Source: Bacteriovorax sp. (GTDB lineage Bacteria > Bdellovibrionota > Bacteriovoracia > Bacteriovoracales > Bacteriovoracaceae). Taken from it: a DNA stretch of 45,206 nucleotides. Position 1 is the first letter of the stretch; each line of letters begins with the position of its first letter. Under the pieces are notes generated by a model, which did not search any database, had not been told where the DNA came from, and saw nothing but the letters and a program-made list of their open reading frames with translations. The stretch lies in NCBI GenBank assembly GCA_014378525.1, contig JACMNL010000024.1:1-45206 (forward strand). The letters run 5' to 3'. This document shows, one piece after another, positions 25,446 through 33,661 of this stretch. The position numbers were made by a program, and so were the translations under genes.

Positions 25446-26589
25446 AATTAAAAAAACCATCCTGGTTATTTCTGACCTGCACTTAAGTGCGGGAATGATG
25501 GTTAACAAGAGAAAAAATTTTCTTGAAGATTTTCATTATGATAAAGAACTCATTGAGTTTATCGAATATCACGGAAGCATGCACTACCAGGAACGTGAAG
25601 TTGAACTGATTATCAATGGTGATTTTTTTGACTTACTTGCAGTCCCTTTTGTTCCTTATTTTGATGATGAATACTGGAGCGAAGATGCTTCTCTGGATAA
25701 GTTGAAAATGATTATCGATGCTCACCTTGGAGTCATCGAAGCTCTTAAAAATTTTCTAACGTTTCCAAACAATCGTCTGGTTTATATTATCGGGAACCAC
25801 GATGCTGAATTAATTTTTGAATCGCTAAGGCAATACATTATTGAACTTTTCCCGGAAGAAGATAGATATAAATTTAAAATTTTACTAAACACTGAAGACG
25901 TTTATATTCCCGAAGAAGGTGTAGTGCTAAAACACGGGCATGAGTATGAACTGGCCCACCATTTTGACCCTGTGACTTCGATAGCAACTGATGTCGAAGG
26001 GAAAAAATATTTTATTCCGCCGTGGGGATCGTACTACGTCACGAGAGTTATCAATAAATTCAAGGAAGGAAGGGACTACATCAATGCCGTTCGTCCCATA
26101 AATAAATTTATGATCAACGGGATTATCTATGATTCACTTTATACACTTCGTTTTGCTTTTGCGAACTTCTGGTACTTCATGATGGTTCGATTTATGATGA
26201 TCTTTAAGCAGAATAAAGGAATTCTTGAAGTCTTGAATCACGTGAAAACTGAAATTGTCTTATTCCAGAACTATGAAGTGCTGACTGAAGAGTACGTTAC
26301 CACTAATGAAAATGTTCATGCTCTGATTGTGGGACATACTCATGACCCGATTTTTCGCGAATACGATGACGGCTCAATCTTTATCAATACCGGGACGTGG
26401 ACTAAAATGTATAACCTGGATTTCGGGAAGAATTTTTATGGTGCAAGATTAACGTTTGCACGAGTAGACGTAAAAGAAAAAATAATTCCGGCGGAAGGTA
26501 AGACGGTCGATAAATTTGATCATTTAGATATCAGTCTCAATGAATGGAGAGGCAAGAGCGATCTTCCATTCAAAGAGTTTAGATTTTAA
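25423..26589 (+). CDS. calcineurin-like metallophosphoesterase
   Basis: About 388 residues from the ATG at 25423, which has GGA upstream; an ATG at 25408 would add five residues. The dinuclear-metal motifs appear in order: SDLHL, INGDFFD, IGNHDAE and, near the C-terminus, VGHTHDP with TGTW. Between the metal motifs is an insertion with hydrophobic and aromatic residues (YDSLYTLRFAFANFWYFMMV) that could contact a membrane. This resembles LpxH-like and UDP-sugar hydrolase-like phosphoesterases in pattern, but it is longer and the substrate is unknown. It converges on the cheX gene with no spare bases between the stop codons. Confidence 0.85.
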   Translation: MKFLQENKIKKTILVISDLHLSAGMMVNKRKNFLEDFHYDKELIEFIEYHGSMHYQEREVELIINGDFFDLLAVPFVPYFDDEYWSEDASLDKLKMIIDAHLGVIEALKNFLTFPNNRLVYIIGNHDAELIFESLRQYIIELFPEEDRYKFKILLNTEDVYIPEEGVVLKHGHEYELAHHFDPVTSIATDVEGKKYFIPPWGSYYVTRVINKFKEGRDYINAVRPINKFMINGIIYDSLYTLRFAFANFWYFMMVRFMMIFKQNKGILEVLNHVKTEIVLFQNYEVLTEEYVTTNENVHALIVGHTHDPIFREYDDGSIFINTGTWTKMYNLDFGKNFYGARLTFARVDVKEKIIPAEGKTVDKFDHLDISLNEWRGKSDLPFKEFRF

Positions 26590-27102
26590 TTATTCATTGA
26601 TTGAGTAACATAGTTCCATATAAAGCGGACCGAACTGCGATGTAAATGGAATCAGCACAACAGTTGTTCCTGTCGGATATTTGATTGAGTGGTTTTTTCC
26701 TTCAATCAATGAGGGAATCGCCATATTCGAAGTGTAGCCCAGAGTTTTTAAATCTCTTTTCGCATTTCCCATAATCATGTTAACAATTTCTCCGCCCAGA
26801 TCGTGAATGTCAGGGTGGTAAGTTGTATAAGTTTCCGAGAGCATTGCACTCGCAACCTTGAAATATGTATCATAGGGAAAAGCGACTACCAGCATGGCCC
26901 TGTAAGGAGTTTTTACTCCACCTTTATCAAGTTCACCTGAGAGACCAATAACTGCAGTAATGTCGCCGCGGGAATTACTGTCACTTTTTATCTGTGGCTT
27001 TTGTGCTTCTATAGGAGAGCCTACCATTGTAGTAAAAATATTTTTACATGCATCTACAAAGGGGCGTGAAAAATCGATAAAGTTGCTGGGGTCGCCTGTC
27101 AT
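26590..27102 (-). CDS. cheX: CheX-family CheY-phosphate phosphatase
   Basis: A 170-residue protein of the CheC/CheX/FliY phosphatase family. The catalytic motif is DLGGEIVNMIMGNAKRDL, where E105 and N108 form the ExxN pair that positions water for attack on phospho-CheY. The rest follows the CheX layout: an N-terminal helix, then a beta sheet with VIGLSGE and ending TVVLIPFTSQFGPLYMELCY. It is expected to switch off CheY-type signals in the cytosol. It is the last gene of the operon that also encodes CheY, 11 bases after the HPt-like gene. Confidence 0.88.
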   Translation of the reverse strand: MTGDPSNFIDFSRPFVDACKNIFTTMVGSPIEAQKPQIKSDSNSRGDITAVIGLSGELDKGGVKTPYRAMLVVAFPYDTYFKVASAMLSETYTTYHPDIHDLGGEIVNMIMGNAKRDLKTLGYTSNMAIPSLIEGKNHSIKYPTGTTVVLIPFTSQFGPLYMELCYSINE

Positions 27103-27113
27103 AAAGTCTCCAG

Positions 27114-27614
27114 TTAAAGTCCTAAACTTTTCATTAAATCATCAATAGAATTCTGAGTAAGAGTTTCATCACCAATTGCAACGGAAGCACGGTCGATAGT
27201 TTTAAACTTGTCTGATAACCAGTTTAAACGGGTAACGAAAGCTTTCGTATTTAAATTTTTCATTCCGCTGTCAGTACCAAGGCGTATGGCCGTTACCATT
27301 TTACGAAGCAGATCGAGAGAGTCGAATAGAATTGCAACAACTACTTCAATGAGAGGGATATCTTTGATCTGTGATGATTTGTATCCAATCACTTTTCCCA
27401 GTTCGCAGAAAGTTGCTATTTCAGAGGCACCAATTGATTTTGCAGCACCCATAATACGGTCAATGACCTGTCCGAATTTTTCAAGTTCTTTTGTATTCGA
27501 TGGACTTTCTTCCAGGATTTCCAGCGAATCCTGAAGCTCATCAAATAACATATCTGCTTCAGCACAAAAATCTATAATAATTTCCTTCATTGAAGGATCA
27601 TTAAGCATCGACAT
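27114..27614 (-). CDS. HPt-like helical protein lacking the phospho-histidine
   Basis: A 166-residue, almost all-helical protein without membrane segments. Residues 44-70 (LEKFGQVIDRIMGAAKSIGA) resemble the HPt signature H-x-LKG-x-A-x-x-x-G, but an aspartate (D52) stands where the phospho-accepting histidine should be, and M55 replaces the usual lysine next to the glycine. It may bind a receiver domain without transferring phosphate. It lies between cheY and cheX, which argues for a role in CheY signalling. The match is by eye. A start at M3 (27608) is possible. Confidence 0.62.
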   Translation of the reverse strand: MSMLNDPSMKEIIIDFCAEADMLFDELQDSLEILEESPSNTKELEKFGQVIDRIMGAAKSIGASEIATFCELGKVIGYKSSQIKDIPLIEVVVAILFDSLDLLRKMVTAIRLGTDSGMKNLNTKAFVTRLNWLSDKFKTIDRASVAIGDETLTQNSIDDLMKSLGL

Positions 27615-27637
27615 ATTTTGATCTACTTATTTTTAGA

Positions 27638-28033
27638 TTATTTAAAAATTTTATCTATTTTTTCTTTTAAGACAGCAGCAGAGAATGGCTTAACAATAAA
27701 ATTGCTCACGCCGGCCTTAACCGCGATCACAACGTTTCCTTGTTCAGCTTCAGCTGTAATCATCAGGAAGGGAAGTTTTTCTAAACCCGGTGTAGCTCTT
27801 ACTTTTTTCAACAGATCAAGACCTGATAGTTGAGGCATGTTCCAGTCGCTAACGATGAACTCATACGGAGCACCTTCTTTAATTCCATTTTCAATCATCG
27901 GCCATGCTGTAGCACCATCATCTGCTTCAGTGATATTGGTAAAACCAATTTGTCCGAGCATGTTTTTAATGATCTTTCTCATCGTCGACATATCATCAAC
28001 AACCAGGATTTTAATATCCGCTTTTAGTGCCAT
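27638..28033 (-). CDS. cheY: CheY-type single-domain response regulator
   Basis: A 131-residue receiver domain only. The acid pocket is D13/D14, the phospho-acceptor D63 lies in FIVSDWNMP, T93 in LMITAEA is the switch residue, and K115 in FIVKPFSAA completes the site. EADDGATAW and SGLDLLKKVR match canonical CheY, including the DWNMP sequence typical of motor-binding CheY. In the cytosol it would be phosphorylated by CheA and act at the flagellar switch. It is flanked by a degenerate HD-GYP gene and the HPt-like gene. A GGAG-type ribosome site is present on the minus strand (GAGGAGACCCT). Confidence 0.93.
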   Translation of the reverse strand: MALKADIKILVVDDMSTMRKIIKNMLGQIGFTNITEADDGATAWPMIENGIKEGAPYEFIVSDWNMPQLSGLDLLKKVRATPGLEKLPFLMITAEAEQGNVVIAVKAGVSNFIVKPFSAAVLKEKIDKIFK

Positions 28034-28056
28034 CTTAGGGTCTCCTCAAATAAAAC

Positions 28057-29130
28057 TTACGCAGCTTTTTTGGCTTCAGTATTTATATTTTCTTTTTCTT
28101 TGGTTTCAATTTTATCGGTATTTATTAATGTAATTATAGACTGAAAAACCTTTTCTCCAAAATCATATTCGAGACCCGGCAAATAAGATTTTGCTTTCAT
28201 CGCTATAATAATCGACTTCATTGATTGTTTTCCACCGGTAATTTTTCCAGATGAGTATTCAAACAAATGAGATACTGCACCAACAACTTGTGAAAGTATT
28301 TCGATTTGTTCTCCGTACTTCATAGCGGGATAACCGTTACCACCAGCTCTTTCATGGTGTTCAAGAATGATTTTCTTGCATCTCTCACTTAAATTTATTT
28401 GACTTTTTTTAATAAGATGGTGGCCTAAAATAGTATGCTTTTGAAAAAGAGATTTTTCCTTTTCAGGAAGCTGGTTATACGGAGTTCTTGCAATGGTCAG
28501 CGGTGTTTGTGTTAAGCCGATATGGCCAAAGTAAGATCCGCAGATAATATCTGATAAAGCATCCTGATCAACGATATTGCAGTTCTTTGCAAGAAGGTAA
28601 GAGACAGCAACAATACGATTCAGGTAATTGTCTTTATCAAGGTGAGTTTTCGCCAGGTGAAGCGCAAGAGAAACAGTAGGAGATATTGTCACGCTGAATG
28701 TGAGAATTTCTACGCGGGCGTTTTCGATTACTTTTTCAAAATTATCTGTCTGGCATGCAAGTTCAAATTCAGACTGCAGTGAAAAAGCTCCGGTCTTTTC
28801 ATCGTGCATTTCTTTGAGTTTGATGTTCATCAGTCTTTCTTTTTCCAGCGGGTGTAATTCACGTTCTTTTAACGAAGGGATTTCTGCTGCTGTTGTTTCC
28901 TGAGCTACAAGAAAAGTTTTTCTCTGGTTTTTAAGTATGGCCAGTTTTCCACCACGTTCAAGAATATAATTCAGAAAACTTTCATGCTCTTTTGTCAGAG
29001 GACGGTTCCCGTTTAAAAACATCGAGAATTTTTTATGTGATGGATTGAAAATAAAAAGCTGGAAAGGAAAAGTTTTTTTCCCTTTAAGATGTTCAATATC
29101 AATCACGAAATAATCATATTCTGTTTTCAT
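28057..29130 (-). CDS. degenerate HD-GYP-like protein
   Basis: A 357-residue protein. The last 170 residues follow the HD-GYP order: FGHIGLTQTPLTIARTPYNQ at 201-220 in place of HDIGKxxxP, then FQKHTILGHHLIKK, ILEHHERAGGNGYP (255-268) as the HHExxGxGYP signature, and QVVGAVSHLFEY in place of ADxFDAL. The catalytic HD pair is replaced by GH at 202-203, and the later aspartate is lost. The HHE and GYP parts remain. Known HD-GYP enzymes cleave c-di-GMP. This one probably does not, or has altered chemistry, and could instead be a binding or scaffold protein. The first 150 residues are not recognised. It starts 3 bases after the large repeat protein. Confidence 0.72.
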   Translation of the reverse strand: MKTEYDYFVIDIEHLKGKKTFPFQLFIFNPSHKKFSMFLNGNRPLTKEHESFLNYILERGGKLAILKNQRKTFLVAQETTAAEIPSLKERELHPLEKERLMNIKLKEMHDEKTGAFSLQSEFELACQTDNFEKVIENARVEILTFSVTISPTVSLALHLAKTHLDKDNYLNRIVAVSYLLAKNCNIVDQDALSDIICGSYFGHIGLTQTPLTIARTPYNQLPEKEKSLFQKHTILGHHLIKKSQINLSERCKKIILEHHERAGGNGYPAMKYGEQIEILSQVVGAVSHLFEYSSGKITGGKQSMKSIIIAMKAKSYLPGLEYDFGEKVFQSIITLINTDKIETKEKENINTEAKKAA

Positions 29131-29133
29131 CTT

Positions 29134-31833
29134 TTATCCTGCCTTCTTCTTGCCAAAAAGTCCGCCGAAAAAACTCAACACATTTTTCTTTTCTTCAACA
29201 AGTGTTGCTTCCGAGGCGATTTCTTTTCTATCTTCTCGTATTGGCTGAACCTGGTAGCGCTGAATTGTATCAAGGAAAAGCGATCTCGCCATTTCCAGTA
29301 CAGTCAGAAGACCATTGGCATTTTTCGGGTCGAGTCCGTCGGGAAGTAGCACTACAGCAAGTCCCATGCGGTCAATACCGTCGAAGTAGGGAAAGATTAA
29401 CTCCACTTTCTTTGACTTCAATTCATTCTCGGCCCAGCTTGGAAGCTCAACGTCTTCCCACACTTCATTATTGTTCACGATTTCCGGGCATCGCCAGGTC
29501 GTCATGGACTTTTCCTGAAAGTTTTCAAAAAGAGCAGTGTCCTTTTTAAACTCATTCCAGAAATCCTTTTTTTCCTGTGAAATTCTTTCGTCTTTAATTT
29601 CTACGAAAGAGTTAAAGGCCTCAGTAAATTTATTATCGCTTAATTTATATGTATAGAATACAGGGTAGCAGTGATAGTTATTCACCAGCTCGTCAGCAAG
29701 CATTGCAAATATCTGCTTGGACTTCATATCTTTTTGATAAATGCAGTTAATTATGTTGATTGAAAAATCCAGACTTTTCGGATCGATCTCGACAACTTTA
29801 AATGAGCCTGCATCTTCATCATTTTTAAGATTTGTTTCACCCGCAGCTATGCGTGCCGCGATTTCTGCCGAAGTTCCGCCGGCCATCATGTCGAATTCTT
29901 CTTTCATCTTTCTATAATCGATAGTCTGTTCACCCAGGTCTGCTTTAGCTGCTGCCGGGCCTGAACCATCATTTCTTTTCCCCTTACCGGGAAGAAGTTC
30001 GAGTGAGTCTTTTTTATCTACTAAGTTACCCCAGTCATGATCTTTTTTCTTAGAAGCTTCTCCACCACGATAATAAGTATCAATCTTATCTACAGTAGAA
30101 TTATGAGTCTGGTTGCCGTCTTTTTTTGCGATCTCGCTTCCTTTCTCAAACCCGCGTCCATTCTTTTCAGCTTCAGAAGTTTTCTCGAGTGCTTTTCTCT
30201 CGCGTTCCACTTCCTCAATCGTATCCATTTTCATTCTTTCTCGGGAAGAAGTTTCTTCCTGTTCCTGCTTTTCAAGTGGTTTTTTATCCGCAGGACTTAG
30301 GTCAAGCTCAACACCTTTTTCACGGTACTCTATTTCTTCCGCATCTGTTCTTAAGGCCTCACGTTTTTTTGCTTCGCTCTCAGCAGGAGTTATATCGAGA
30401 GAGTCGTGGTCACGTGCATTTTCTTCCTCTTCCAGAGGTTTTTTCTTTAGGCCGCGCGGGTCTTCATTATTATCTTCCTCAACTGCATTTTCATCGTAAG
30501 TTGAGCGGCCTTCCATGCGGGTACGGATTTTTTCAACCGTTCCTTCATCGCCAATCATATTGCCTTCGATCTGGTCTACAACACCATCGTGAATTTTTCC
30601 TTCTTCATCCGGCCCTGTAATATCTTTTTTATCTTTTTTCTTTGCACCTGCAATCAAGTCAAGCTCAACCAGCTCTGGTTTTACTTCTTCCAGTTCAGAA
30701 TTGTCATACTTCGGAGCTTTCTCTTTTTCTTCTTCCTCTTCCTCAGACAGCGCTGCTGAAAGTTTTCCTTTCATATGGCCACCAAGGTCTTCTACGAAGC
30801 CTTCGTTTTTCTTCTTCGCCTCTGCCTCTGCAGCAAGAAGTTCTGCCATTTTTCTATCAAAATCATCTTCTTCTTCAGGTTGATACTTTTTTTCTTTTTT
30901 AATTGAGGCAGCGATCAGATCGAGTTCGACCAGTTCAATTTTTTCTTCTTCAGGAACGTATTCTTCTTCTGCCTTCATGCGCTTTTGTTTCATCGTGCCT
31001 TCGTCAATGACGTCAGCAAAATTACTTTTCTTTTTATTTTCTTCTTCAGCAGCTAATAGCTCTGCCATTTTTTTATCGAAGTCGTCTTCTTCAGGTTCTA
31101 GAGTTGCCGATTTTTTATTTGTCCCGCGCATATACATGTCAATAGCATCAGGAGTGGAGTCAGTTGAAAGATCATCTTCTGCATCTTCCATGATGACATC
31201 AGATTTTTTACGGTCAGATTTCCAGTGAGTGTCCAGGCTTTCTTCACCGGGTTTTACTTTCCCCTTGAGAGGATTTCCATAATCAATAGTTTCGCCTTCA
31301 ACGTGATTCTTTTTATCCGGGCGTTCCATATCAATAACATTTTCTTCAGCAACTGCTTTTTCTTTTACTTCCAGGTCACCTTCAACAGTGCCTTTCATGT
31401 TGTCGAGTGACTTAACAGTTTTATCTGTATCGTCTACAACCTTCGCCGTTTTAATCGAACGAAGTAAAAGTTTTACTTTGTATAAAAATGTTTTAGGAGG
31501 GGAGCTCTCTAGAATACTTTCTGTTAGTCCAATCTTGGTGAATTTCACCAGGGTCTTTGTAGGAATTTCCTTAGGTGTAAAAAGAATTGTTTTACAGTGG
31601 TTCTTTAGAAGGTAAATTCTGTTTTCCTGCAGAAAGGTCGCACATTTTTTTGCATTGGATACAAGAATTAAACACTGGCCTGTAGTGCCCAGGAACTGTG
31701 AAAGCTCCTTGAGATCGTCAATGAGAGTGATCTCCATATTTTCATCGGCAGCAATACCTTCAAGAACTTCATGAAGTTTCTTCACTGCTTCTGACATAGG
31801 AGGAATAATTATGAGCTGTTTCTTGTTTTCCAT
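29134..31833 (-). CDS. large charged repeat protein with receiver-like N-terminus
   Basis: An 899-residue protein with no membrane segment. Residues about 5-125 have the alternating strand-helix pattern of a receiver domain (QLIIIPP, MEITLIDD, CLILVSNA, KTILFTPKE), but the expected phospho-aspartate is S59/N60. Residues about 130-670 are low-complexity, rich in Glu, Lys and Asp, and carry short repeats: DDFD(K/R)KMAELLAAE at 250-263 and 323-336; VELDLIA at 302-308 and 389-395; a VELDLSP relative at 508-514; and (V)(D/E)KI-x-x-x-(M/Y)-x-G near 432-442 and 580-590. Residues about 675-899 are a folded domain ending in LFGKKKAG, not recognised. It heads the operon with the HD-GYP-like, CheY, HPt-like and CheX genes and is divergent from flagellin. 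Confidence 0.72.
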   Translation of the reverse strand: MENKKQLIIIPPMSEAVKKLHEVLEGIAADENMEITLIDDLKELSQFLGTTGQCLILVSNAKKCATFLQENRIYLLKNHCKTILFTPKEIPTKTLVKFTKIGLTESILESSPPKTFLYKVKLLLRSIKTAKVVDDTDKTVKSLDNMKGTVEGDLEVKEKAVAEENVIDMERPDKKNHVEGETIDYGNPLKGKVKPGEESLDTHWKSDRKKSDVIMEDAEDDLSTDSTPDAIDMYMRGTNKKSATLEPEEDDFDKKMAELLAAEEENKKKSNFADVIDEGTMKQKRMKAEEEYVPEEEKIELVELDLIAASIKKEKKYQPEEEDDFDRKMAELLAAEAEAKKKNEGFVEDLGGHMKGKLSAALSEEEEEEKEKAPKYDNSELEEVKPELVELDLIAGAKKKDKKDITGPDEEGKIHDGVVDQIEGNMIGDEGTVEKIRTRMEGRSTYDENAVEEDNNEDPRGLKKKPLEEEENARDHDSLDITPAESEAKKREALRTDAEEIEYREKGVELDLSPADKKPLEKQEQEETSSRERMKMDTIEEVERERKALEKTSEAEKNGRGFEKGSEIAKKDGNQTHNSTVDKIDTYYRGGEASKKKDHDWGNLVDKKDSLELLPGKGKRNDGSGPAAAKADLGEQTIDYRKMKEEFDMMAGGTSAEIAARIAAGETNLKNDEDAGSFKVVEIDPKSLDFSINIINCIYQKDMKSKQIFAMLADELVNNYHCYPVFYTYKLSDNKFTEAFNSFVEIKDERISQEKKDFWNEFKKDTALFENFQEKSMTTWRCPEIVNNNEVWEDVELPSWAENELKSKKVELIFPYFDGIDRMGLAVVLLPDGLDPKNANGLLTVLEMARSLFLDTIQRYQVQPIREDRKEIASEATLVEEKKNVLSFFGGLFGKKKAG

Positions 31834-31960
31834 ACAGTGATCTTTTCGTCCATTTCCCTATAAGAGATAAGTAAAATTTGATTTTTTTATGTATATTAAG
31901 AGCTAGGCATACCCAACCAAACTGCTCCAGTGAAAAAACGAAGAAAATAGAAAAAAAGAT

Positions 31961-31987
31961 TAAAGCTTGGGTAAATCGCGACGATAT
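31961..31987 (+). promoter_or_regulatory. FliA (sigma-28) promoter of flagellin
   Basis: TAAAGCTT (31961-31968), eleven bases, then GACGATAT (31980-31987). This matches the known flagellar sigma consensus TAAAGTTT-N11-GCCGATAA closely, with correct spacing. The predicted transcript has an untranslated leader of about 130 bases before the flagellin ATG. Confidence 0.72.
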
Positions 31988-32126
31988 GTTCATCAATCAA
32001 AGGGCTGAGTCATGGTGACGAAGCTTGAATACCAAATTCAGTTGAACAGAATGTTCGTTGATGGTTCGCCCCTAAAAAGGCCCATCAAAACCAAGGAGGG
32101 AAAACCGAAATTACACGGAGGATCTC

Positions 32127-32960
32127 ATGGGTTTACGTATTAACACGAACGTTACTTCACTCGCTGCTCAAAGAACTTTGGGCGCCAACAACGCTGAACA
32201 AGCATCTACATTAGGTAAGCTTTCTTCAGGGTCAAGAATTGTTAAGTCTGCAGATGATGCTGCTGGTTTAGCGATCTCAGAAAAATTAAAAGCACAAATC
32301 AGAGGTGTAAATCAGGCGGAACGAAACGCTAATGATGGTATCTCGATGATTCAAACCGCAGAAGGTGGCTTGAATGAAACATCAAACATTTTAGTACGTC
32401 TTCGTGAACTAGCTGTTCAGTCTGCTTCTGATACTGTAGGTGATACAGAAAGAAAGTATACTGACCTTGAATATCAAAACCTAAAGCAAGAGATGGAAAG
32501 AATCTCTCAGGTTACTGAGTTCAACGGTAAAAAACTACTTAACGGATCTGGTGATAAATTCGATTTCCAGGTTGGTATCAACAACGACGATTTCCAGGAT
32601 AGAATTAAGTACGATGCTAAGAAACAAAACTCTGGTATTGACGCTTTGGGAGTTGCTGAATTATCAGTTTCTTCAAAAGAGTCTTCTCAGACTTCACTTG
32701 CAAAAATCGATATGGCGATTCAAAACGTATCGGGGCAAAGAGCAGAACTTGGAGCGGTTCAGAACCGTCTAACTTCTACTGTAAATAACCTTCAGTCTTC
32801 GTCTGAAAACTTATCTGCTGCTAACTCTCGTATCAGAGATACAGATTTTGCTGCAGAATCAGCTAAGAACACTAAGATGAACATCTTAACTCAAGCTGGT
32901 ACTTCGGTTTTAGCTCAAGCGAACTCTCAAGGACAAGCTGCACTGAAACTTTTAGGTTGA
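32127..32960 (+). CDS. fliC: flagellin
   Basis: A 277-residue flagellin that forms the filament. The N-terminal D0/D1 region (MGLRINTNVTSLAAQRTL...LGKLSSGSRI...SADDAAGLAISEKLK) and the C-terminal D1/D0 region (NSRIRDTDFAAESAKNTKMN...ANSQGQAALKLLG) are both complete. The protein is near the minimal length because the variable D2/D3 part is replaced by only about 60 residues around FDFQVGINNDDFQDRIKYDA. A GGAGG-type ribosome site (ACGGAGGATCTC) precedes the ATG. It has a matching FliA promoter and an intrinsic terminator, so it is a single-gene unit, divergent from the CheY/CheX operon. More flagellins are likely elsewhere. Confidence 0.97.
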   Translation: MGLRINTNVTSLAAQRTLGANNAEQASTLGKLSSGSRIVKSADDAAGLAISEKLKAQIRGVNQAERNANDGISMIQTAEGGLNETSNILVRLRELAVQSASDTVGDTERKYTDLEYQNLKQEMERISQVTEFNGKKLLNGSGDKFDFQVGINNDDFQDRIKYDAKKQNSGIDALGVAELSVSSKESSQTSLAKIDMAIQNVSGQRAELGAVQNRLTSTVNNLQSSSENLSAANSRIRDTDFAAESAKNTKMNILTQAGTSVLAQANSQGQAALKLLG

Positions 32961-32989
32961 TTATTAGGGCTAAGGCCTTTTTTCATAGG

Positions 32990-33020
32990 GGGCTCGCCAG
33001 AATGGCGGGCCCTTTTTTTT
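32990..33020 (+). terminator. intrinsic terminator of flagellin
   Basis: GGGCTCGCC (32990-32998) pairs with GGCGGGCCC (33004-33012), with one G-T pair and loop AGAAT, followed by eight Ts (33013-33020). Confidence 0.9.
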
Positions 33021-33074
33021 GCTTTTTCACTCTGTAAAAATTTCAATTTCACCCAAGGCCCCTCTGAAATTATC

Positions 33075-33102
33075 TATAATAACCGTTCATAAAGGCGGTT
33101 AT
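33075..33102 (+). promoter_or_regulatory. -10 element with overlapping palindrome before the lipoprotein gene
   Basis: A perfect TATAAT (33075-33080) is followed by ATAACCG (33079-33085), ten bases, and CGGTTAT (33096-33102). The palindrome centre is about ten bases after the -10, over the expected transcript start, and the AAGG ribosome site lies in the loop. It could be an operator or an RNA hairpin. No good -35 was found. Confidence 0.4.
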
Positions 33103-33106
33103 CCCA

Positions 33107-33661
33107 ATGAAAAAGTTTTCAATTTTAATTCTTCTTGTTTTGGTTTCTTCGTGTGGAAAAAAAGTGATCATGGATGCTCAATCTTACAGCGGATCAAGCT
33201 CACTTTCATCAACGAAAGAATTTAAATCTGATAAAGTCGTTGATGACCAGACTTGTATTGATGATGTATTAGTAAAAGAGCTTGGTGAAAAAGAAATCGT
33301 TAAAAAAATCATTGATGATTCAGATATCAACTTTTGTAATGGTCTTCGTATCAGAATCAAAGTTTTTAAAATATCAAATGGTGAAACACGCGTTTATGGT
33401 TTTGCTGAAAGTTCTTCCGGGAAAACATCGTGTTTAAAACAAGGTCCGGACTTCGAAAGAATTCCTTTTATAGGCGACCAGGGAACTCTGGTTGGTGATA
33501 AAATCAAAATTTCACTGGGTGGACACGCTTTTGATTCTAATGGAAAAGTCATAAAAAGTGACCGTATCAAAGGGAAATTCGTGAGATTTGATGTGGCCAA
33601 CTACTCTGGTGAGATGGGATTTTTCGAAGGGACGAAGTTAAAATGTTGGGCACAACATTGA
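33107..33661 (+). CDS. lipoprotein of unknown function
   Basis: A 184-residue lipoprotein with signal MKKFSILILLVLVSSC (C16). The mature part begins with a flexible Ser/Gly/Lys stretch. A mostly beta domain follows, with CIDDVLVKELGEKEIVKK, FCNGLRIRIKVFKI, TRVYGFAESSSGKTSCL and a final KCWAQH. Four cysteines lie outside the lipobox, as for two possible disulfides. I do not recognise the family. The AAGGCGG ribosome site and a palindrome lie just upstream. Its stop is directly next to the stop of the converging MBL gene (33662). Confidence 0.75.
   Translation: MKKFSILILLVLVSSCGKKVIMDAQSYSGSSSLSSTKEFKSDKVVDDQTCIDDVLVKELGEKEIVKKIIDDSDINFCNGLRIRIKVFKISNGETRVYGFAESSSGKTSCLKQGPDFERIPFIGDQGTLVGDKIKISLGGHAFDSNGKVIKSDRIKGKFVRFDVANYSGEMGFFEGTKLKCWAQH

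Noticed and set aside
30113-30620. Long open frames on the plus strand opposite the charged repeat protein
   Set aside because: They are Ser/Phe-rich mirror translations of the Glu/Lys codons on the minus strand, with no ribosome sites.
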